NCBI RefSeq assembly: GCF_900100085.1 | Contig: NZ_FNEJ01000009.1 | Span: 1-64,000, forward strand | Direction: 5' to 3' | DNA length: 64,000 nt | DNA from: Salipiger marinus | Lineage (GTDB): Bacteria; Pseudomonadota; Alphaproteobacteria; Rhodobacterales; Rhodobacteraceae | In this document: positions 17,088 through 27,207 of the stretch, piece by piece | Layout of the letters: each line of letters starts with the position of its first letter | How positions within the stretch are numbered: position 1 is the first letter of the stretch | Position numbers and translations under genes: made by a program | Notes under the pieces: generated by a model | What the model saw: only the letters and a program-made list of their open reading frames with translations | What the model was told of the DNA's origin: nothing | The model's database searches: none

Positions 17088-18485
17088 ATGAGCCCCGCCA
17101 CGAAACTGCCCGGCGATGTCGGCCCCATCCATTTTGTCGGCATTGGCGGCATCGGCATGTCGGGCATTGCCGAGGTGCTGCTGAACCACGGCTATGTGGT
17201 GCAGGGGTCGGATCTGAAGCGGTCCAAGATCACCGACCGGCTGGAAACGCTGGGCGCGCATGTCTTCGAAGGCCAGAGCGCCGACAATCTGGAGCGGGCG
17301 CAGGTGGTGGTGATTTCCTCCGCCATCAAGACCGGCAATCCCGAGCTTGACGAGGCGCGGCGCCGTGGCCTGCCCGTGGTGCGCCGGGCCGAGATGCTGG
17401 CCGAACTGATGCGGCTGAAATCCAACGTCGCCGTCGCGGGCACCCATGGCAAGACGACCACCACCACCATGGTGGCGACGCTGCTGGATGCGGGCAAGTT
17501 CGATCCCACCGTGGTCAATGGCGGCATCATCCATGCTTACGGATCCAACGCGCGGGTGGGCTTGGGCGAATGGATGGTGGTGGAGGCGGACGAATCTGAC
17601 GGCACCTTCAACCGGCTGCCCGCCACCATCGCCATCGTCACCAATATCGACCCCGAGCATATGGAACACTGGGGCTCGATCGAGGCGCTGCGCGACGGCT
17701 TCTATCAGTTCGTGTCCAACATTCCCTTTTACGGTCTGGCGATCTGCTGCACCGATCATCCCGAGGTGCAGGCGCTGGTGGGCCGGGTGACCGACCGCCG
17801 CGTCGTCACCTATGGCTTCAACGCGCAGGCCGATGTGCGCGCGGTCAACCTGCGCTATGAAAAGGGTGTGGCGAAGTTCGACATCCTGCTGCAGGCCGAG
17901 GGCGCGCGCATCGACGGCTGCTCGCTGCCGATGCCGGGCGATCACAACGTGTCCAACGCGCTGTCGGCGGCGGCGGTGGCGCATCATCTGGGCATGAGCG
18001 GCGACGAGATCCGCGCGGCACTGGCGGCTTTTGGCGGCGTCAACCGCCGCTTCACCCGCGTGGGCGAGGTCAACGGCGTGACCATCATCGACGATTACGG
18101 CCATCACCCGGTGGAAATCGCCGCCGTGCTGAAAGCCGCGCGTCAGGCCTCCGAAGGGCGGGTCATCGCCGTGCACCAGCCGCACCGCTATTCCCGGCTG
18201 TCGAACCTTTTCGAGGAGTTCTGCACCTGCTTCAACGAGGCGGATGTGGTCGCGATCTCCGATGTCTATGCGGCGGGCGAGGATCCCATTCCCGGCGCCT
18301 CGCGCGATGATCTGGTGGCGGGGCTGATCCGCCATGGCCACCGCCACGCCCGCGCGATCCTGTCCGAGGACGATCTGGAACGGCTGGTGCGCGAACAGGC
18401 CCGGCCCGGCGACATGGTGGTCTGCCTTGGCGCGGGCACGATTTCGGCATGGGCCAACAACCTGCCCGGACGGCTGGACCGCTGA
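17088..18485 (+). CDS. murC: UDP-N-acetylmuramate-L-alanine ligase MurC
   Basis: A 465-residue Mur ligase adding L-alanine to UDP-MurNAc. N-terminal Rossmann motif [16 protein letters not shown] (about 13-28), ATP-binding [16 protein letters not shown], central EADESDGTF and [12 protein letters not shown], and C-terminal [12 protein letters not shown] with HQPHRYSR complete the pattern. ATG 17088 is chosen because GAAGGA lies just before it; an upstream in-frame ATG at 17058 overlapping the murG stop is a possible alternative. Length fits the family. Confidence 0.97.
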   Translation: MSPATKLPGDVGPIHFVGIGGIGMSGIAEVLLNHGYVVQGSDLKRSKITDRLETLGAHVFEGQSADNLERAQVVVISSAIKTGNPELDEARRRGLPVVRRAEMLAELMRLKSNVAVAGTHGKTTTTTMVATLLDAGKFDPTVVNGGIIHAYGSNARVGLGEWMVVEADESDGTFNRLPATIAIVTNIDPEHMEHWGSIEALRDGFYQFVSNIPFYGLAICCTDHPEVQALVGRVTDRRVVTYGFNAQADVRAVNLRYEKGVAKFDILLQAEGARIDGCSLPMPGDHNVSNALSAAAVAHHLGMSGDEIRAALAAFGGVNRRFTRVGEVNGVTIIDDYGHHPVEIAAVLKAARQASEGRVIAVHQPHRYSRLSNLFEEFCTCFNEADVVAISDVYAAGEDPIPGASRDDLVAGLIRHGHRHARAILSEDDLERLVREQARPGDMVVCLGAGTISAWANNLPGRLDR

Positions 18486-18506
18486 GCGGCGCGCGGGGGG
18501 CAGGCC

Positions 18507-18773
18507 ATGACCCTGTCGCTGGCGCTGGCCTGTCTCTGGGCGATCCTCGGCGGGCTCTTGGCGATGCTGCCCTCGCGCGACAATCACTGGCGGCTGGCCT
18601 ATGCGCTGATCGCCACCGGGCTGCCGCTGCTGGTCTATGTGGTCTGGCAGAACGGGCCGCTGGTCGGGCTGGTGGTGGCGCTTGGCGCGGCAAGCGTGCT
18701 GCGCTGGCCGCTGCGCCATGGCTGGCGCTGGCTGCGGGGCAGGACCCTGCGATGGAAGGCACGACATGACTGA
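18507..18773 (+). CDS. DUF2484 family membrane protein
   Basis: An 88-residue protein with three hydrophobic segments (roughly residues 2-20, 28-45 and 48-65) and a basic C-terminal tail. It sits between murC and murB and overlaps the murB start by 8 bases, which is the place where Rhodobacterales carry a DUF2484 protein. The conserved location suggests a link with envelope precursor synthesis or division, but no function is known to me. Confidence 0.8.
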   Translation: MTLSLALACLWAILGGLLAMLPSRDNHWRLAYALIATGLPLLVYVVWQNGPLVGLVVALGAASVLRWPLRHGWRWLRGRTLRWKARHD

Positions 18774-19704
18774 CAGCTATCCCCCCCTGCGCGGCAGGCT
18801 GACCCGCGACCGCGCGCTGGCCGATCTGACCTGGCTGCGGGTGGGCGGGCCCGCCGATGCGCTGGTCCAGCCCGCCGATCTGCAGGATCTGTGCGATTTT
18901 CTGGCGGCCCTGCCGCCCGGGATGCCGGTCTTTCCCATGGGTGTCGGCTCCAACCTGATCGTGCGGGATGGCGGGCTGCGCGCCGTGGTGATCCGGCTCG
19001 GGCGCGGCTTCAACGCCATCACGGTGGAGGGGACGCGCGTCACCGCCGGGGCGGCGGCGCTGGATGCGCATGTGGCGAAGCGCGCGGCAGAGGCAGGGGT
19101 CGATCTGACCTTCCTGCGCACCATCCCCGGATCCATCGGCGGTGCGGTGCGGATGAATGCGGGCTGTTACGGCAGCTATGTCGCCGATCACCTGATCGAG
19201 ATCCGCGCGGTCAGCCGCGACGGTCGGCTGGTCACGCTGCCCGCCGCCGATCTGAACCTGCGCTACCGGCAGAGCGATCTGCCCGAAGGCTGGGTGGTGG
19301 TCGAGGCGGTGTTCGAAGGCGCCCCCGGCGATCCGGCGGAGCTGGAGGCGCGCATGGACGCGCAACTGCGCAAACGCGACGAAACGCAGCCGGTCAAGGA
19401 CCGCAGCGCCGGATCCACCTTCCGCAATCCGGCGGGCTTCAGCTCCACCGGGCAGGCGGATGACAGCCACGAGCTGAAGGCGTGGAAAGTCATCGACGCG
19501 GCGGGTCTGCGCGGTGCCACGCGCGGGGCTGCGCAGATGAGCCCCAAACATCCCAACTTTCTGGTGAACACCGGCGGGGCAACCGCCGCCGATCTGGAAG
19601 GATTGGGGGAAGAAGTGCGAAAAAAGGTTTTCCAACACAGCGGATTGCAGCTACATTGGGAAATCATGAGGGTCGGTGATCCACTGGACAGGACCGGGGT
19701 CTGA
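18766..19704 (+). CDS. murB: UDP-N-acetylenolpyruvoylglucosamine reductase MurB
   Basis: A 312-residue flavoenzyme that reduces enolpyruvyl-UDP-GlcNAc to UDP-MurNAc with NADPH. Visible are [16 protein letters not shown], the FAD-binding [14 protein letters not shown], the catalytic region [18 protein letters not shown], the serine proton donor in [11 protein letters not shown], and [19 protein letters not shown]. The short type lacking the extra loop of E. coli MurB is used. ATG 18766 lies within the last codons of the DUF2484 gene, implying coupled translation. Confidence 0.97.
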   Translation: MTDSYPPLRGRLTRDRALADLTWLRVGGPADALVQPADLQDLCDFLAALPPGMPVFPMGVGSNLIVRDGGLRAVVIRLGRGFNAITVEGTRVTAGAAALDAHVAKRAAEAGVDLTFLRTIPGSIGGAVRMNAGCYGSYVADHLIEIRAVSRDGRLVTLPAADLNLRYRQSDLPEGWVVVEAVFEGAPGDPAELEARMDAQLRKRDETQPVKDRSAGSTFRNPAGFSSTGQADDSHELKAWKVIDAAGLRGATRGAAQMSPKHPNFLVNTGGATAADLEGLGEEVRKKVFQHSGLQLHWEIMRVGDPLDRTGV

Positions 19705-19823
19705 CCCCGGAGGCGACAGGCACGCCATCAGCCGGCCCGCGATGCGTCGTGGTTCTATTTGCGGGGGGCAGCCCCTGCAACAAAAGCGGGGTCAACCCCG
19801 TCAAAAAAGGGGCGCAGAGCCCC
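19694..19823 (+). promoter_or_regulatory. Cluster of short G/C hairpins between murB and ddl
   Basis: Several stems occur in a row: CCGGGG/CCCCGG (19694-19699 and 19705-19710, overlapping the murB stop), a GGGG-CCCC stem near 19764-19775, CGGGG/CCCCG (19787-19791 and 19796-19800) and GGGGC/GCCCC (19809-19813 and 19819-19823). CCCC at 19796 could pair instead with GGGG at 19809 across an AAAAAA loop, so alternative folds exist. The role is not known; a degenerate extragenic element or attenuator is possible. Confidence 0.45.
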
Positions 19824-19844
19824 GCAGATCGAGGCGGTTTGGGG

Positions 19845-20759
19845 ATGTCGAGCAGGACAAGCCCCAAGGTGGCGGTGTTATTGGGCGGGCCCTCGTCAGA
19901 GCGCGAGGTGTCTCTCAGTTCCGGGCGGGAATGTGCCGCCGCTTTGAGGGATCAGGGTTTTCAGGTCGTCGAGCTTGACGCAGGCGACGATCTGCCCGCG
20001 CGGCTGGCCGCCGAAGCGCCGGATGTGGTGTTCAACGCATTGCATGGCCGCTGGGGCGAAGACGGCTGCGTGCAGGGGCTGCTGGAATGGCTCCGCCTGC
20101 CTTACACCCATTCCGGGGTGCTGGCCTCGGCGCTGGCCATGGACAAGGAACGCACCAAGCAGGTTTACCGCGAGGCGGGTCTGCCGGTGGTGCCCAGCCT
20201 TCTGGCCCTGCGAGACGAGGTGCGCCGCCGCCATCTGATGGCGCCGCCCTATGTGGTCAAACCCTATAACGAAGGCAGTTCGGTCGGCGTCTATCTGGTG
20301 ATGGACGGGGCGAACACGCCGCCGCAGCTTTCCGAAGACATGCCCGAGACGGTGATGGTCGAGGCTTATGCGCCGGGGCGCGAGCTGACCACCACGGTCA
20401 TGGGCGACCGGGCGCTGACCGTCACCGACATCCTCACCGACGGCTGGTATGATTACGACGCCAAGTACAAGGCGGGCGGATCGCGCCATGTGCTGCCCGC
20501 CGAGGTGCCCGCCGAGATTTTTGACGCCTGTCTGGACTATGCCCTGCGCGCGCATCGCGCGCTTGGCTGCCGCGGGCTCAGCCGGACCGATTTCCGCTGG
20601 GACGAGGCGCAGGGGCTGGCGGGGCTGGTGCTGCTGGAAACCAACACCCAGCCCGGCATGACCCCCACCTCGCTGGCACCCGAACAGGCGCTGGCCTGCG
20701 GGATGAGCTTCGGCGAGGTCTGCCGCTGGATGGTGGAGGATGCCTCATGCAACAGGTGA
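19845..20759 (+). CDS. ddl: D-alanine-D-alanine ligase
   Basis: A 304-residue ATP-grasp ligase that makes the D-Ala-D-Ala dipeptide of peptidoglycan precursors. The N-terminus ([20 protein letters not shown]) and [16 protein letters not shown] with [19 protein letters not shown] are typical of Ddl. The C-terminal part has SRTDFRWDE and [20 protein letters not shown] carrying the Mg-binding Glu/Asn. I start at ATG 19845; the open frame reaches 19749 but passes through the hairpin cluster. It overlaps ftsQ by 13 bases. Confidence 0.96.
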   Translation: MSSRTSPKVAVLLGGPSSEREVSLSSGRECAAALRDQGFQVVELDAGDDLPARLAAEAPDVVFNALHGRWGEDGCVQGLLEWLRLPYTHSGVLASALAMDKERTKQVYREAGLPVVPSLLALRDEVRRRHLMAPPYVVKPYNEGSSVGVYLVMDGANTPPQLSEDMPETVMVEAYAPGRELTTTVMGDRALTVTDILTDGWYDYDAKYKAGGSRHVLPAEVPAEIFDACLDYALRAHRALGCRGLSRTDFRWDEAQGLAGLVLLETNTQPGMTPTSLAPEQALACGMSFGEVCRWMVEDASCNR

Positions 20760-21628
20760 CACAGGTGTTCCGGCCCGATCCCGCGCCGTCCCGGCTGAAA
20801 TACCGCATGGAACGGCTGATGCTGACGCCGCTTTTCCGCTTCGCGCTGCGCGTGGGTCTGCCCTTTGCGCTGGGGCTGGGCGGGGCCAGCTGGTATTTCT
20901 CGGTCGAGGCCAACCGCGCCGCCGTCATGGACGCGCTGCTGGGGCTGCAGGAGCAGGTCCAGTCCCGCCCCGAATTTGCCGTGAGCCAGATGTCGATCGA
21001 CGGTGCGGGGCCCGGGGTCACCGCCGCCGTGCGCGAGGCGATGGCGCTGCAGCTGCCGCTGAGTTCCTTTGATCTGGATCTGGACGCGCTGCGCGCCCGC
21101 ATCGGCACCCTGGACGCGGTGAAATCCGTGGCCCTGCGCATCCGGCAGGGCGGGGTGCTGCAGGTAGATGTGGTGGAACGGGTGCCGGTGGTGCTGTGGC
21201 GCAGCGGGACGGGGCTCGAGATGCTGGATGACAGCGGCGCCCGCGTCGGCCCGGCGGCAAGCCGCACCGACCGGCCCGACCTGCCGGTGATCGCAGGCAC
21301 CGGCGCGCGCGACCACGTGTCCGAGGCGCTGGCCCTGCTGACGGCGGCGGCCCCGCTGGAGGGGCGGCTGCGCGGGCTGGAGCGCATCGGCGAACGGCGC
21401 TGGGATGTGGTGCTGGATCGCGGCCAGCGCATCCTGCTGCCCGAAACAGACGCGGTGCAGGCGCTGGAACGTGCCATGGCCATGGATGGCGCGGTGGACA
21501 TGCTGTCGCGGGACATCGCGGCGGTCGATTTGCGGCTGGCACAGCGGCCCACCCTGCGGCTGAGCGCCATGGCATCGCAGGAATACTGGCGGATCAAGGC
21601 CATGGAGACCGGAGACCAACGACAATGA
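20747..21628 (+). CDS. ftsQ: Cell division protein FtsQ
   Basis: A 293-residue bitopic protein of the divisome. It has a cytoplasmic N-terminus of about 40 residues, one membrane span ([20 protein letters not shown]), then a periplasmic POTRA domain ([12 protein letters not shown] through [19 protein letters not shown]) and the FtsQ beta domain ([15 protein letters not shown] onward). It links the FtsZ ring with late division proteins. It overlaps ddl upstream and ftsA downstream by 4 bases. Confidence 0.94.
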   Translation: MQQVTQVFRPDPAPSRLKYRMERLMLTPLFRFALRVGLPFALGLGGASWYFSVEANRAAVMDALLGLQEQVQSRPEFAVSQMSIDGAGPGVTAAVREAMALQLPLSSFDLDLDALRARIGTLDAVKSVALRIRQGGVLQVDVVERVPVVLWRSGTGLEMLDDSGARVGPAASRTDRPDLPVIAGTGARDHVSEALALLTAAAPLEGRLRGLERIGERRWDVVLDRGQRILLPETDAVQALERAMAMDGAVDMLSRDIAAVDLRLAQRPTLRLSAMASQEYWRIKAMETGDQRQ

Positions 21629-22956
21629 TCGAGCTCTACGAATCCCAGCGCGCGATGCGCAACATGCGGCGCGCGGCGATGCAGCGGGGTGTGGTGGCCG
21701 TGCTTGACGTGGGCAGTTCCAAGATCGCCTGTCTGGTGCTGCGCTTTGACGGCACCGACCGCCAGACCGACAGCGGCGTGGGCTCGCTGGCAGGGCAGGC
21801 GGGGTTCCGGGTGATCGGGGCCGCCACCACCCGGTCGCGCGGGGTCAGGTTCGGTGAGATCGCCGCGATGAGCGAGACGGAACGCGCCATCCGGACCGCC
21901 GTGCAGGCGGCGCAGAAAATGGCCGGGATCCGGGTGGATCACGTCATCGCCTGTTTCTCGGGCGCCACGCCGCGCAGCTACGGGCTGGCTGGCAAGGTCG
22001 AGGTCGACGCGCCCGTGGTCAGCGAACAGGACGTGGCGCGGGTGCTTTCGGCCTGCGACGTGCCGGATTTTGGCCCGGGCCGCGAGGTGCTGCATGCCCA
22101 GCCGGTGAACTTCGCGCTGGATCACCGCTCGGGGCTCAGCGATCCGCGCGGGCAGATCGGGCGCGATCTGGCCTGCGACATGCACATGCTGACCGTCAAC
22201 GCGCAGGCGATCCAGAACCTTGCCCATTGCGTCAAGCGCTGCGATCTGGAACTGGCCGGGATCGCAAGCTCTGCCTATGTGTCGGGCGTGGCGGCGCTGG
22301 TCGAGGACGAGCAGGAGCTGGGCGCGGCCTGCATCGACATGGGGGGCGGCGCCACCGGCGTGTCGATCTTCATGAAGAAACACATGATCTATGCCGATGC
22401 GGTGCCCATGGGCGGCGACCACGTCACCGGCGACATTTCCATGGGGCTGCAGATCCCCATGGCCATGGCCGAACGCATCAAGACCTTTTACGGCGGCGTC
22501 GTGGCCACCGGCATGGATGACCGCGAGATGATCGAGATCTCGGGCGATACCGGCGACTGGCACCACGACCGGCGGCAGGTCAGCCGCGCCGAACTGATCG
22601 GCATCATGCGCCCCCGTGTCGAGGAGATCCTCGAAGAGGTGCGCGCCAGTCTGGATGCCGCAGGGTTCGAGCATCTGCCGAGCCAGCAGATCGTGCTGAC
22701 GGGGGCGGCAAGCCAGATCCCCGGGCTTGACGGGCTCGCAAGCCGCATTCTGGGCAGTCAGGTCCGGCTGGGGCGTCCGCTGCGCGTGCACGGGCTGCCG
22801 CAGGCCGCCACCGGGCCGGGCTTTGCCTCTGCCGTGGGCATGTGCCTCTTCGCGGCGCATCCGCAGGACGAATGGTGGGATTTCGAGATCCCGGTGGACA
22901 AATACCCGGCCCGGTCGCTGAAGCGCGCAGTGAAGTGGTTCCGCGACAACTGGTGA
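21625..22956 (+). CDS. ftsA: Cell division protein FtsA
   Basis: A 443-residue actin-like ATPase that anchors FtsZ polymers to the inner membrane. Visible are the phosphate-1 loop VAVLDVGSSKIACLV, the phosphate-2 loop AACIDMGGGATGVSIF and LTGAASQIPGLDGLASRIL. The C-terminal tail (SLKRAVKWFRDNW) is the expected amphipathic membrane-targeting helix. Start overlaps the ftsQ stop by 4 bases. Confidence 0.96.
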   Translation: MIELYESQRAMRNMRRAAMQRGVVAVLDVGSSKIACLVLRFDGTDRQTDSGVGSLAGQAGFRVIGAATTRSRGVRFGEIAAMSETERAIRTAVQAAQKMAGIRVDHVIACFSGATPRSYGLAGKVEVDAPVVSEQDVARVLSACDVPDFGPGREVLHAQPVNFALDHRSGLSDPRGQIGRDLACDMHMLTVNAQAIQNLAHCVKRCDLELAGIASSAYVSGVAALVEDEQELGAACIDMGGGATGVSIFMKKHMIYADAVPMGGDHVTGDISMGLQIPMAMAERIKTFYGGVVATGMDDREMIEISGDTGDWHHDRRQVSRAELIGIMRPRVEEILEEVRASLDAAGFEHLPSQQIVLTGAASQIPGLDGLASRILGSQVRLGRPLRVHGLPQAATGPGFASAVGMCLFAAHPQDEWWDFEIPVDKYPARSLKRAVKWFRDNW

Positions 22957-23343
22957 TCGCCACCGGCGGAGCTTTGCCGATCCCCGGTCACGGGCGGTAA
23001 ACTCCAGCAAAACAACGGGTCCGCAGGGCGTGACAGCCTTGGGGGCACATGGTAGAAATGACAGACCGCCCGTCAGAGGCGGCATCAGGGTCGAGCAGAC
23101 CCCCTTGAAATTCCGAAGCTCCGATGGCGTGGTTTTCCGCGCCCTCTCCGCTTTGTTGTGTCTTTCAGGGCGCCGTCCGCCATATCTGGCGGTATCGGCG
23201 AGATCTCGCGAGAAACAGCAGGTTTTAAGCCATATTCAGTGGCTTTTTCACCTTTTTCGCGTGACGGCTTGGCAAGATCCCGATAATGTTTGAACCAAAT
23301 ACGCAGGACAGGCGTGCAACAAGTCAAAGCAGGCGGAACAGAC
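22957..23343 (+). other. ftsA-ftsZ intergenic region, probable ftsZ promoter zone
   Basis: This 387-base gap is the longest inside the division cluster and holds no gene. It contains a perfect CCGCCA-TATC-TGGCGG hairpin (23177-23192), a TCTCGCGAGA palindrome nearby (about 23205) and a run that becomes AT-rich towards ftsZ. A GATAAT at 23282-23287 could be a -10 element, but its -35 partner is poor (GTGACG at short spacing). I saw no complete CtrA site (TTAA-N7-TTAA). Separate transcription of ftsZ is inferred from the gap. Confidence 0.45.
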
Positions 23344-25050
23344 ATGGCACTCAATCTTTCCATGCCCGGACAAGAAGAGCTCAAGCCCCGGATCACGGTG
23401 TTCGGTGTCGGTGGAGCGGGCGGCAACGCGGTCAACAACATGATCGAGAAGCAGCTTGAAGGCGTCGACTTTGTCGTTGCCAACACCGATGCGCAGGCTC
23501 TGCAGCAAAGCCGCGCCGGCAACAAGGTCCAGCTTGGGGTCAAGGTGACCGAGGGTCTGGGCGCGGGCGCCCGTCCGTCCGTGGGCGCCGCCGCCGCCGA
23601 GGAAAGCATCGAACAGATCGTCGACCACCTTGCGGGCGCACACATGTGCTTCATCACCGCGGGCATGGGCGGCGGCACCGGCACCGGAGCGGCCCCGATC
23701 ATCGCGCAGGCCGCGCGGGAACTGGGCGTGCTGACCGTGGGCGTGGTGACCAAGCCCTTCCAGTTCGAAGGCGCCAAGCGGATGCGTCAGGCGGAAGAGG
23801 GCGTGGAAACCCTGCAGAAGATGGTCGACACGCTGATCATCATTCCCAACCAGAACCTGTTCCGGCTGGCCAACGAAAAGACCACCTTCACCGAAGCCTT
23901 CTCCATGGCCGATGACGTGCTCTATCAGGGCGTCAAAGGCGTGACCGACCTGATGGTGCGTCCGGGTCTCATCAACCTCGATTTCGCCGACGTGCGCGCG
24001 GTGATGGACGAGATGGGCAAGGCCATGATGGGCACCGGCGAGGCCGAGGGCGAAGATCGCGCCATCCAGGCCGCCGAGAAGGCCATCGCCAACCCGCTGC
24101 TGGACGAAATCAGCCTGCGCGGTGCCAAGGGCGTGCTCATCAACATCACCGGCGGGCATGACCTGACGCTGTTCGAACTGGACGAGGCCGCCAACCGCAT
24201 CCGCGAGGAAGTGGACGCCGATGCCAACATCATCGTGGGCTCCACGCTGGATGACGGCATGGAAGGCATGATGCGCGTCTCCGTCGTGGCGACCGGCATC
24301 GACGCCTCCACCGACCATCAGGAAGTGCCGGTGCCGCGCCGCTCGCTGGCCCGTCCGCTGCCGCAGGGCGAAGAGCCCGCACCGCAGCCGGTCGCCGCGC
24401 GCCCCGCGCCGCAGCAGCGCCCCGCTGCCGCACCGCAGCAGCGTCCGGCCCCGCAGCAGCAGCCCGCCGCCGCCCGCGTGGCCGAACCCCGTCAGGAGCC
24501 GCGCTACGAGGATGAAGCGCCCGCGCGCTATGCCTCCGAAGCGGATCACGGTGCCGACACGCATCTGGATCACGGCTATGACGATCACGCCGAAGAGCCG
24601 CAGTCCGATGACGGTCTGCCGCCGCCCGCCTACCGTCCGCAGGTGGCGCAGTTCCAGCCGCAGTCCGACGCGCTCGACACCCGGCCCGAGGCTTTTGTGG
24701 CACCGCGCGCTCCGGCCCCGGGGCAGGCCTCGCCCGACACCATGGCCCGCCTGCAGGCGGCAGCCGCGCGCAACCGGGGCGGCCAGCCCGCTCCCGCACC
24801 GCAGGCACATCAGCCGCAGCACGGCCATGCCGCCGGGGCCGACAAGCCGCGCTTTGGCATCAACTCGCTGATCAACCGCATGACCGGTCATGCCGCTCCC
24901 GAAGCGCCTGCCGCCCCCGCAGCCCCCGCGCCGCGCCGTCAGCCGCCGGTGCATGGCTCTCACAAACCCGCTCCGGTGCAGGATGCCGAGGAGGCACAGG
25001 ATCAGGACCGGATCGAAATCCCGGCCTTCCTGCGGCGTCAGGCGAACTGA
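23344..25050 (+). CDS. ftsZ: Cell division protein FtsZ with long C-terminal linker
   Basis: A 568-residue tubulin-like GTPase that forms the Z ring. The GTPase core covers about residues 1-330: [16 protein letters not shown], the tubulin signature [12 protein letters not shown], and the T7-loop region [11 protein letters not shown]. It is followed by a roughly 230-residue linker very rich in Pro, Gln, Ala and His (for example [20 protein letters not shown]) and a C-terminal conserved peptide ([12 protein letters not shown]) that binds FtsA and other anchors. Long linkers are normal in alphaproteobacteria. A terminator follows directly. Confidence 0.97.
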   Translation: MALNLSMPGQEELKPRITVFGVGGAGGNAVNNMIEKQLEGVDFVVANTDAQALQQSRAGNKVQLGVKVTEGLGAGARPSVGAAAAEESIEQIVDHLAGAHMCFITAGMGGGTGTGAAPIIAQAARELGVLTVGVVTKPFQFEGAKRMRQAEEGVETLQKMVDTLIIIPNQNLFRLANEKTTFTEAFSMADDVLYQGVKGVTDLMVRPGLINLDFADVRAVMDEMGKAMMGTGEAEGEDRAIQAAEKAIANPLLDEISLRGAKGVLINITGGHDLTLFELDEAANRIREEVDADANIIVGSTLDDGMEGMMRVSVVATGIDASTDHQEVPVPRRSLARPLPQGEEPAPQPVAARPAPQQRPAAAPQQRPAPQQQPAAARVAEPRQEPRYEDEAPARYASEADHGADTHLDHGYDDHAEEPQSDDGLPPPAYRPQVAQFQPQSDALDTRPEAFVAPRAPAPGQASPDTMARLQAAAARNRGGQPAPAPQAHQPQHGHAAGADKPRFGINSLINRMTGHAAPEAPAAPAAPAPRRQPPVHGSHKPAPVQDAEEAQDQDRIEIPAFLRRQAN

Positions 25051-25092
25051 ACCTTACGTCATGACATGACAAGATCACCGGCTCCGGCCGCG

Positions 25093-25126
25093 AACGCCCC
25101 CGAAATCCGGGGGCGTTTTCTTTTGC
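25093..25126 (+). terminator. Rho-independent terminator after ftsZ
   Basis: Ten-bp inverted repeat AACGCCCCCG (25093-25102) and CGGGGGCGTT (25108-25117) with a 5-nt loop, followed by TTCTTTTGC. It ends the division operon 40 bases after ftsZ. Confidence 0.88.
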
Positions 25127-25300
25127 AATCAAGCGCTTGCCGGGATGGTTCCGCGCGGCGGCGCGGACCTGCCCAGACCGGGGGCGGGATGTTTCACTCC
25201 GTTGCAATCTTTGATTTGAGGAATGGGCCCCTCGTCCGTATCTCCCTCATCAAGACATGGCCCGCGTAGGGCGAGGCCGTGCCGGAGAAGAGGTGAGACC

Positions 25301-26221
25301 GTGCAGACGACCATTCGCAGCGCAGCAATCTTCGACGGTGTGGGCCTTCACTCGGGCGCACCCGCCCGCATGACCATTCGTCCGGCTCCCGCCGATCATG
25401 GCATCCGCTTCAAGCGGACCGACATCCGGCTGGGCAACCGCGTCGTGCCCGCCCTCTGGGACGCGGTGGAAATCACCCCGCTTTGCACGCGCATCGTCAA
25501 CGCGGCCGGCGTGTCCGTGTCGACCATCGAACATGTCATGGCGGCGCTGTCGGGCTGCGGCATCCATAACGCGCTGATCGATCTTGACGGCCCCGAGGTT
25601 CCGATCCTCGACGGCTCCGCCGCCCCCTTTGTGCGCGGCATCATGGCGCGCGGCGTGCGCCATCTGGCCGCCTCCGTCCGCGCCATCGAGGTGCTGGCCC
25701 CCGTCGAGGTGCAGACCAAGGCAGGCTGGGCCCGGCTGGAGCCGGGGCAGGGCCTGACCATGAATTTCCACATCGACTTCCCCGATGCCGCCATCGGCAC
25801 GCAGGACAAGCGGCTGGATCTGGCCAATGGCGCCTTCGTGCGCGAGCTGTGCGACAGCCGCACCTTCTGCCGCCAGTCCGATGTGGACAGCATGCAGAAG
25901 AACGGTCTGGCGCTTGGCGGCACCTACGAGAACGCCGTGGTGGTGGATGGCGACCGGGTGCTGTCGCCCGGCGGCCTGCGCCATGCCGACGAGGCGGTGC
26001 GCCACAAGATGCTGGATGCGCTGGGTGACCTTTACACCGCAGGCGCGCCGATCCTTGGCCATTACACCGGGTTCAAGGCAGGTCACGCGCTGACCAACCT
26101 GCTGCTGCGCGAACTTTTCGCCACCCCCGAGGCATGGCGCCTGACGCTCTGCGATGAGCGGCTTGCCGCGCAGCTTCCCGGTGTCGGCGTCGAGCGCGAG
26201 GAAATCCCGGCTGTCGCCTGA
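25301..26221 (+). CDS. lpxC: UDP-3-O-acyl-N-acetylglucosamine deacetylase LpxC
   Basis: A 306-residue zinc amidase, the committed step of lipid A synthesis. Zinc-binding and catalytic motifs are TIEHVMAALSGCGI (first zinc His), VRHKMLDALGDLYTAG (HKxxD) and YTGFKAGHALTNLLLREL (catalytic His). GTG 25301 (VQTTIRSAAIFDGVGLHSG) is the start because GAGGTGAG precedes it and homologues begin at this point. It follows ftsZ after a terminator, so it has its own promoter in the intervening 180 bases. Confidence 0.96.
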   Translation: MQTTIRSAAIFDGVGLHSGAPARMTIRPAPADHGIRFKRTDIRLGNRVVPALWDAVEITPLCTRIVNAAGVSVSTIEHVMAALSGCGIHNALIDLDGPEVPILDGSAAPFVRGIMARGVRHLAASVRAIEVLAPVEVQTKAGWARLEPGQGLTMNFHIDFPDAAIGTQDKRLDLANGAFVRELCDSRTFCRQSDVDSMQKNGLALGGTYENAVVVDGDRVLSPGGLRHADEAVRHKMLDALGDLYTAGAPILGHYTGFKAGHALTNLLLRELFATPEAWRLTLCDERLAAQLPGVGVEREEIPAVA

Positions 26222-26334
26222 GCCGGGATGCCGTTCAAAACGCCGTCAAGGCATTTTGCACCGGAATTTTCTGTGCTAGGACCGACCCAAGGGTCCGACA
26301 GGGGCCCCGTTCAGGAAATGTGAGGAAGTCGGGC

Positions 26335-27189
26335 ATGGCAGGCGGCAGATCGCGAAAGGGTGTGATCGGAGCGGCTTTTTCCGCGATTCTACTGGTCGGG
26401 TGCTCGGCACAGGAACGCCCCGGATTCGGTCCGGGCGGCGTCCCGATGGAGACATATTCCGCCCAGCAGATTTTTGAGCGTGGCGAATACGAACTCGACG
26501 CGAGCGACGCCGAGGAGGCCGCCTATTATTTCGGCGAGGTCGAACGGCTTTACCCCTATTCGGAATGGGCCAAACGCGCGCTGATCATGCAGGCCTTTGC
26601 CTATCATCAGGACAGGGACTACGAAAACTCGCGCGGGGCGGCGCAGCGCTATATCGACTTCTACCCGACCGATGAAGATGCGGCCTATGCGCAGTATCTG
26701 CTGGCGCTCAGCTATTACGACCAGATCGAGGAAGTGGGCCGCGATCAGGGGCTGACCTTTCAGGCGCTGCAGGCGCTGCGCACCGTGATCGAACGCTATC
26801 CCGACAGCGAATATGCCCGGTCGTCGATCCTGAAATTCGATCTTGCCTTCGACCATCTGGCCGGCAAGGAAATGGAAATCGGGCGCTACTACCTGAAACG
26901 GCAGAACTATGGCGCGGCCATCAGCCGGTTCCGCGTGGTGGTGGAGGACTTCCAGACCACGACCCACACCCCCGAGGCGCTGCACCGTCTGGTCGAAGCC
27001 TATCTGTCGCTGGGCCTGACCCAAGAGGCGCAGACGGCGGGTGCCATCCTTGGCTACAACTACCAGAGCACCGACTGGTATCAGGACAGCTACAAGCTGC
27101 TGACCGGGCGCGGGCTGGAACTGGAAGCTGCGGGCGACAGCTGGCTGGCGCAAGTCTATCGCCAGATGGTCAGGGGCCAGTGGCTGTAA
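26335..27189 (+). CDS. bamD: Outer membrane assembly lipoprotein BamD
   Basis: A lipoprotein of about 284 residues and essential part of the BAM complex. The signal peptide ends in the lipobox LLVGC (cysteine about residue 22), followed by tetratricopeptide-like repeats rich in Tyr and Ala (YYFGEVERLYPYSEWAKRAL, RYIDFYPTDEDAAYAQYLLA, YYLKRQNYGAAISRFRVVV). Both ATG 26335, with GAGGAAG upstream, and GTG 26320 are possible starts; I prefer the ATG. It is followed after 18 bases by recN. Confidence 0.94.
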   Translation: MAGGRSRKGVIGAAFSAILLVGCSAQERPGFGPGGVPMETYSAQQIFERGEYELDASDAEEAAYYFGEVERLYPYSEWAKRALIMQAFAYHQDRDYENSRGAAQRYIDFYPTDEDAAYAQYLLALSYYDQIEEVGRDQGLTFQALQALRTVIERYPDSEYARSSILKFDLAFDHLAGKEMEIGRYYLKRQNYGAAISRFRVVVEDFQTTTHTPEALHRLVEAYLSLGLTQEAQTAGAILGYNYQSTDWYQDSYKLLTGRGLELEAAGDSWLAQVYRQMVRGQWL

Positions 27190-27207
27190 CATCAGGCAGG
27201 GCATCCC

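Noticed and set aside
22957-23343. CtrA-binding site upstream of ftsZ
   Set aside because: Only single TTAA half-sites occur; no TTAA-N7-TTAA arrangement was found.
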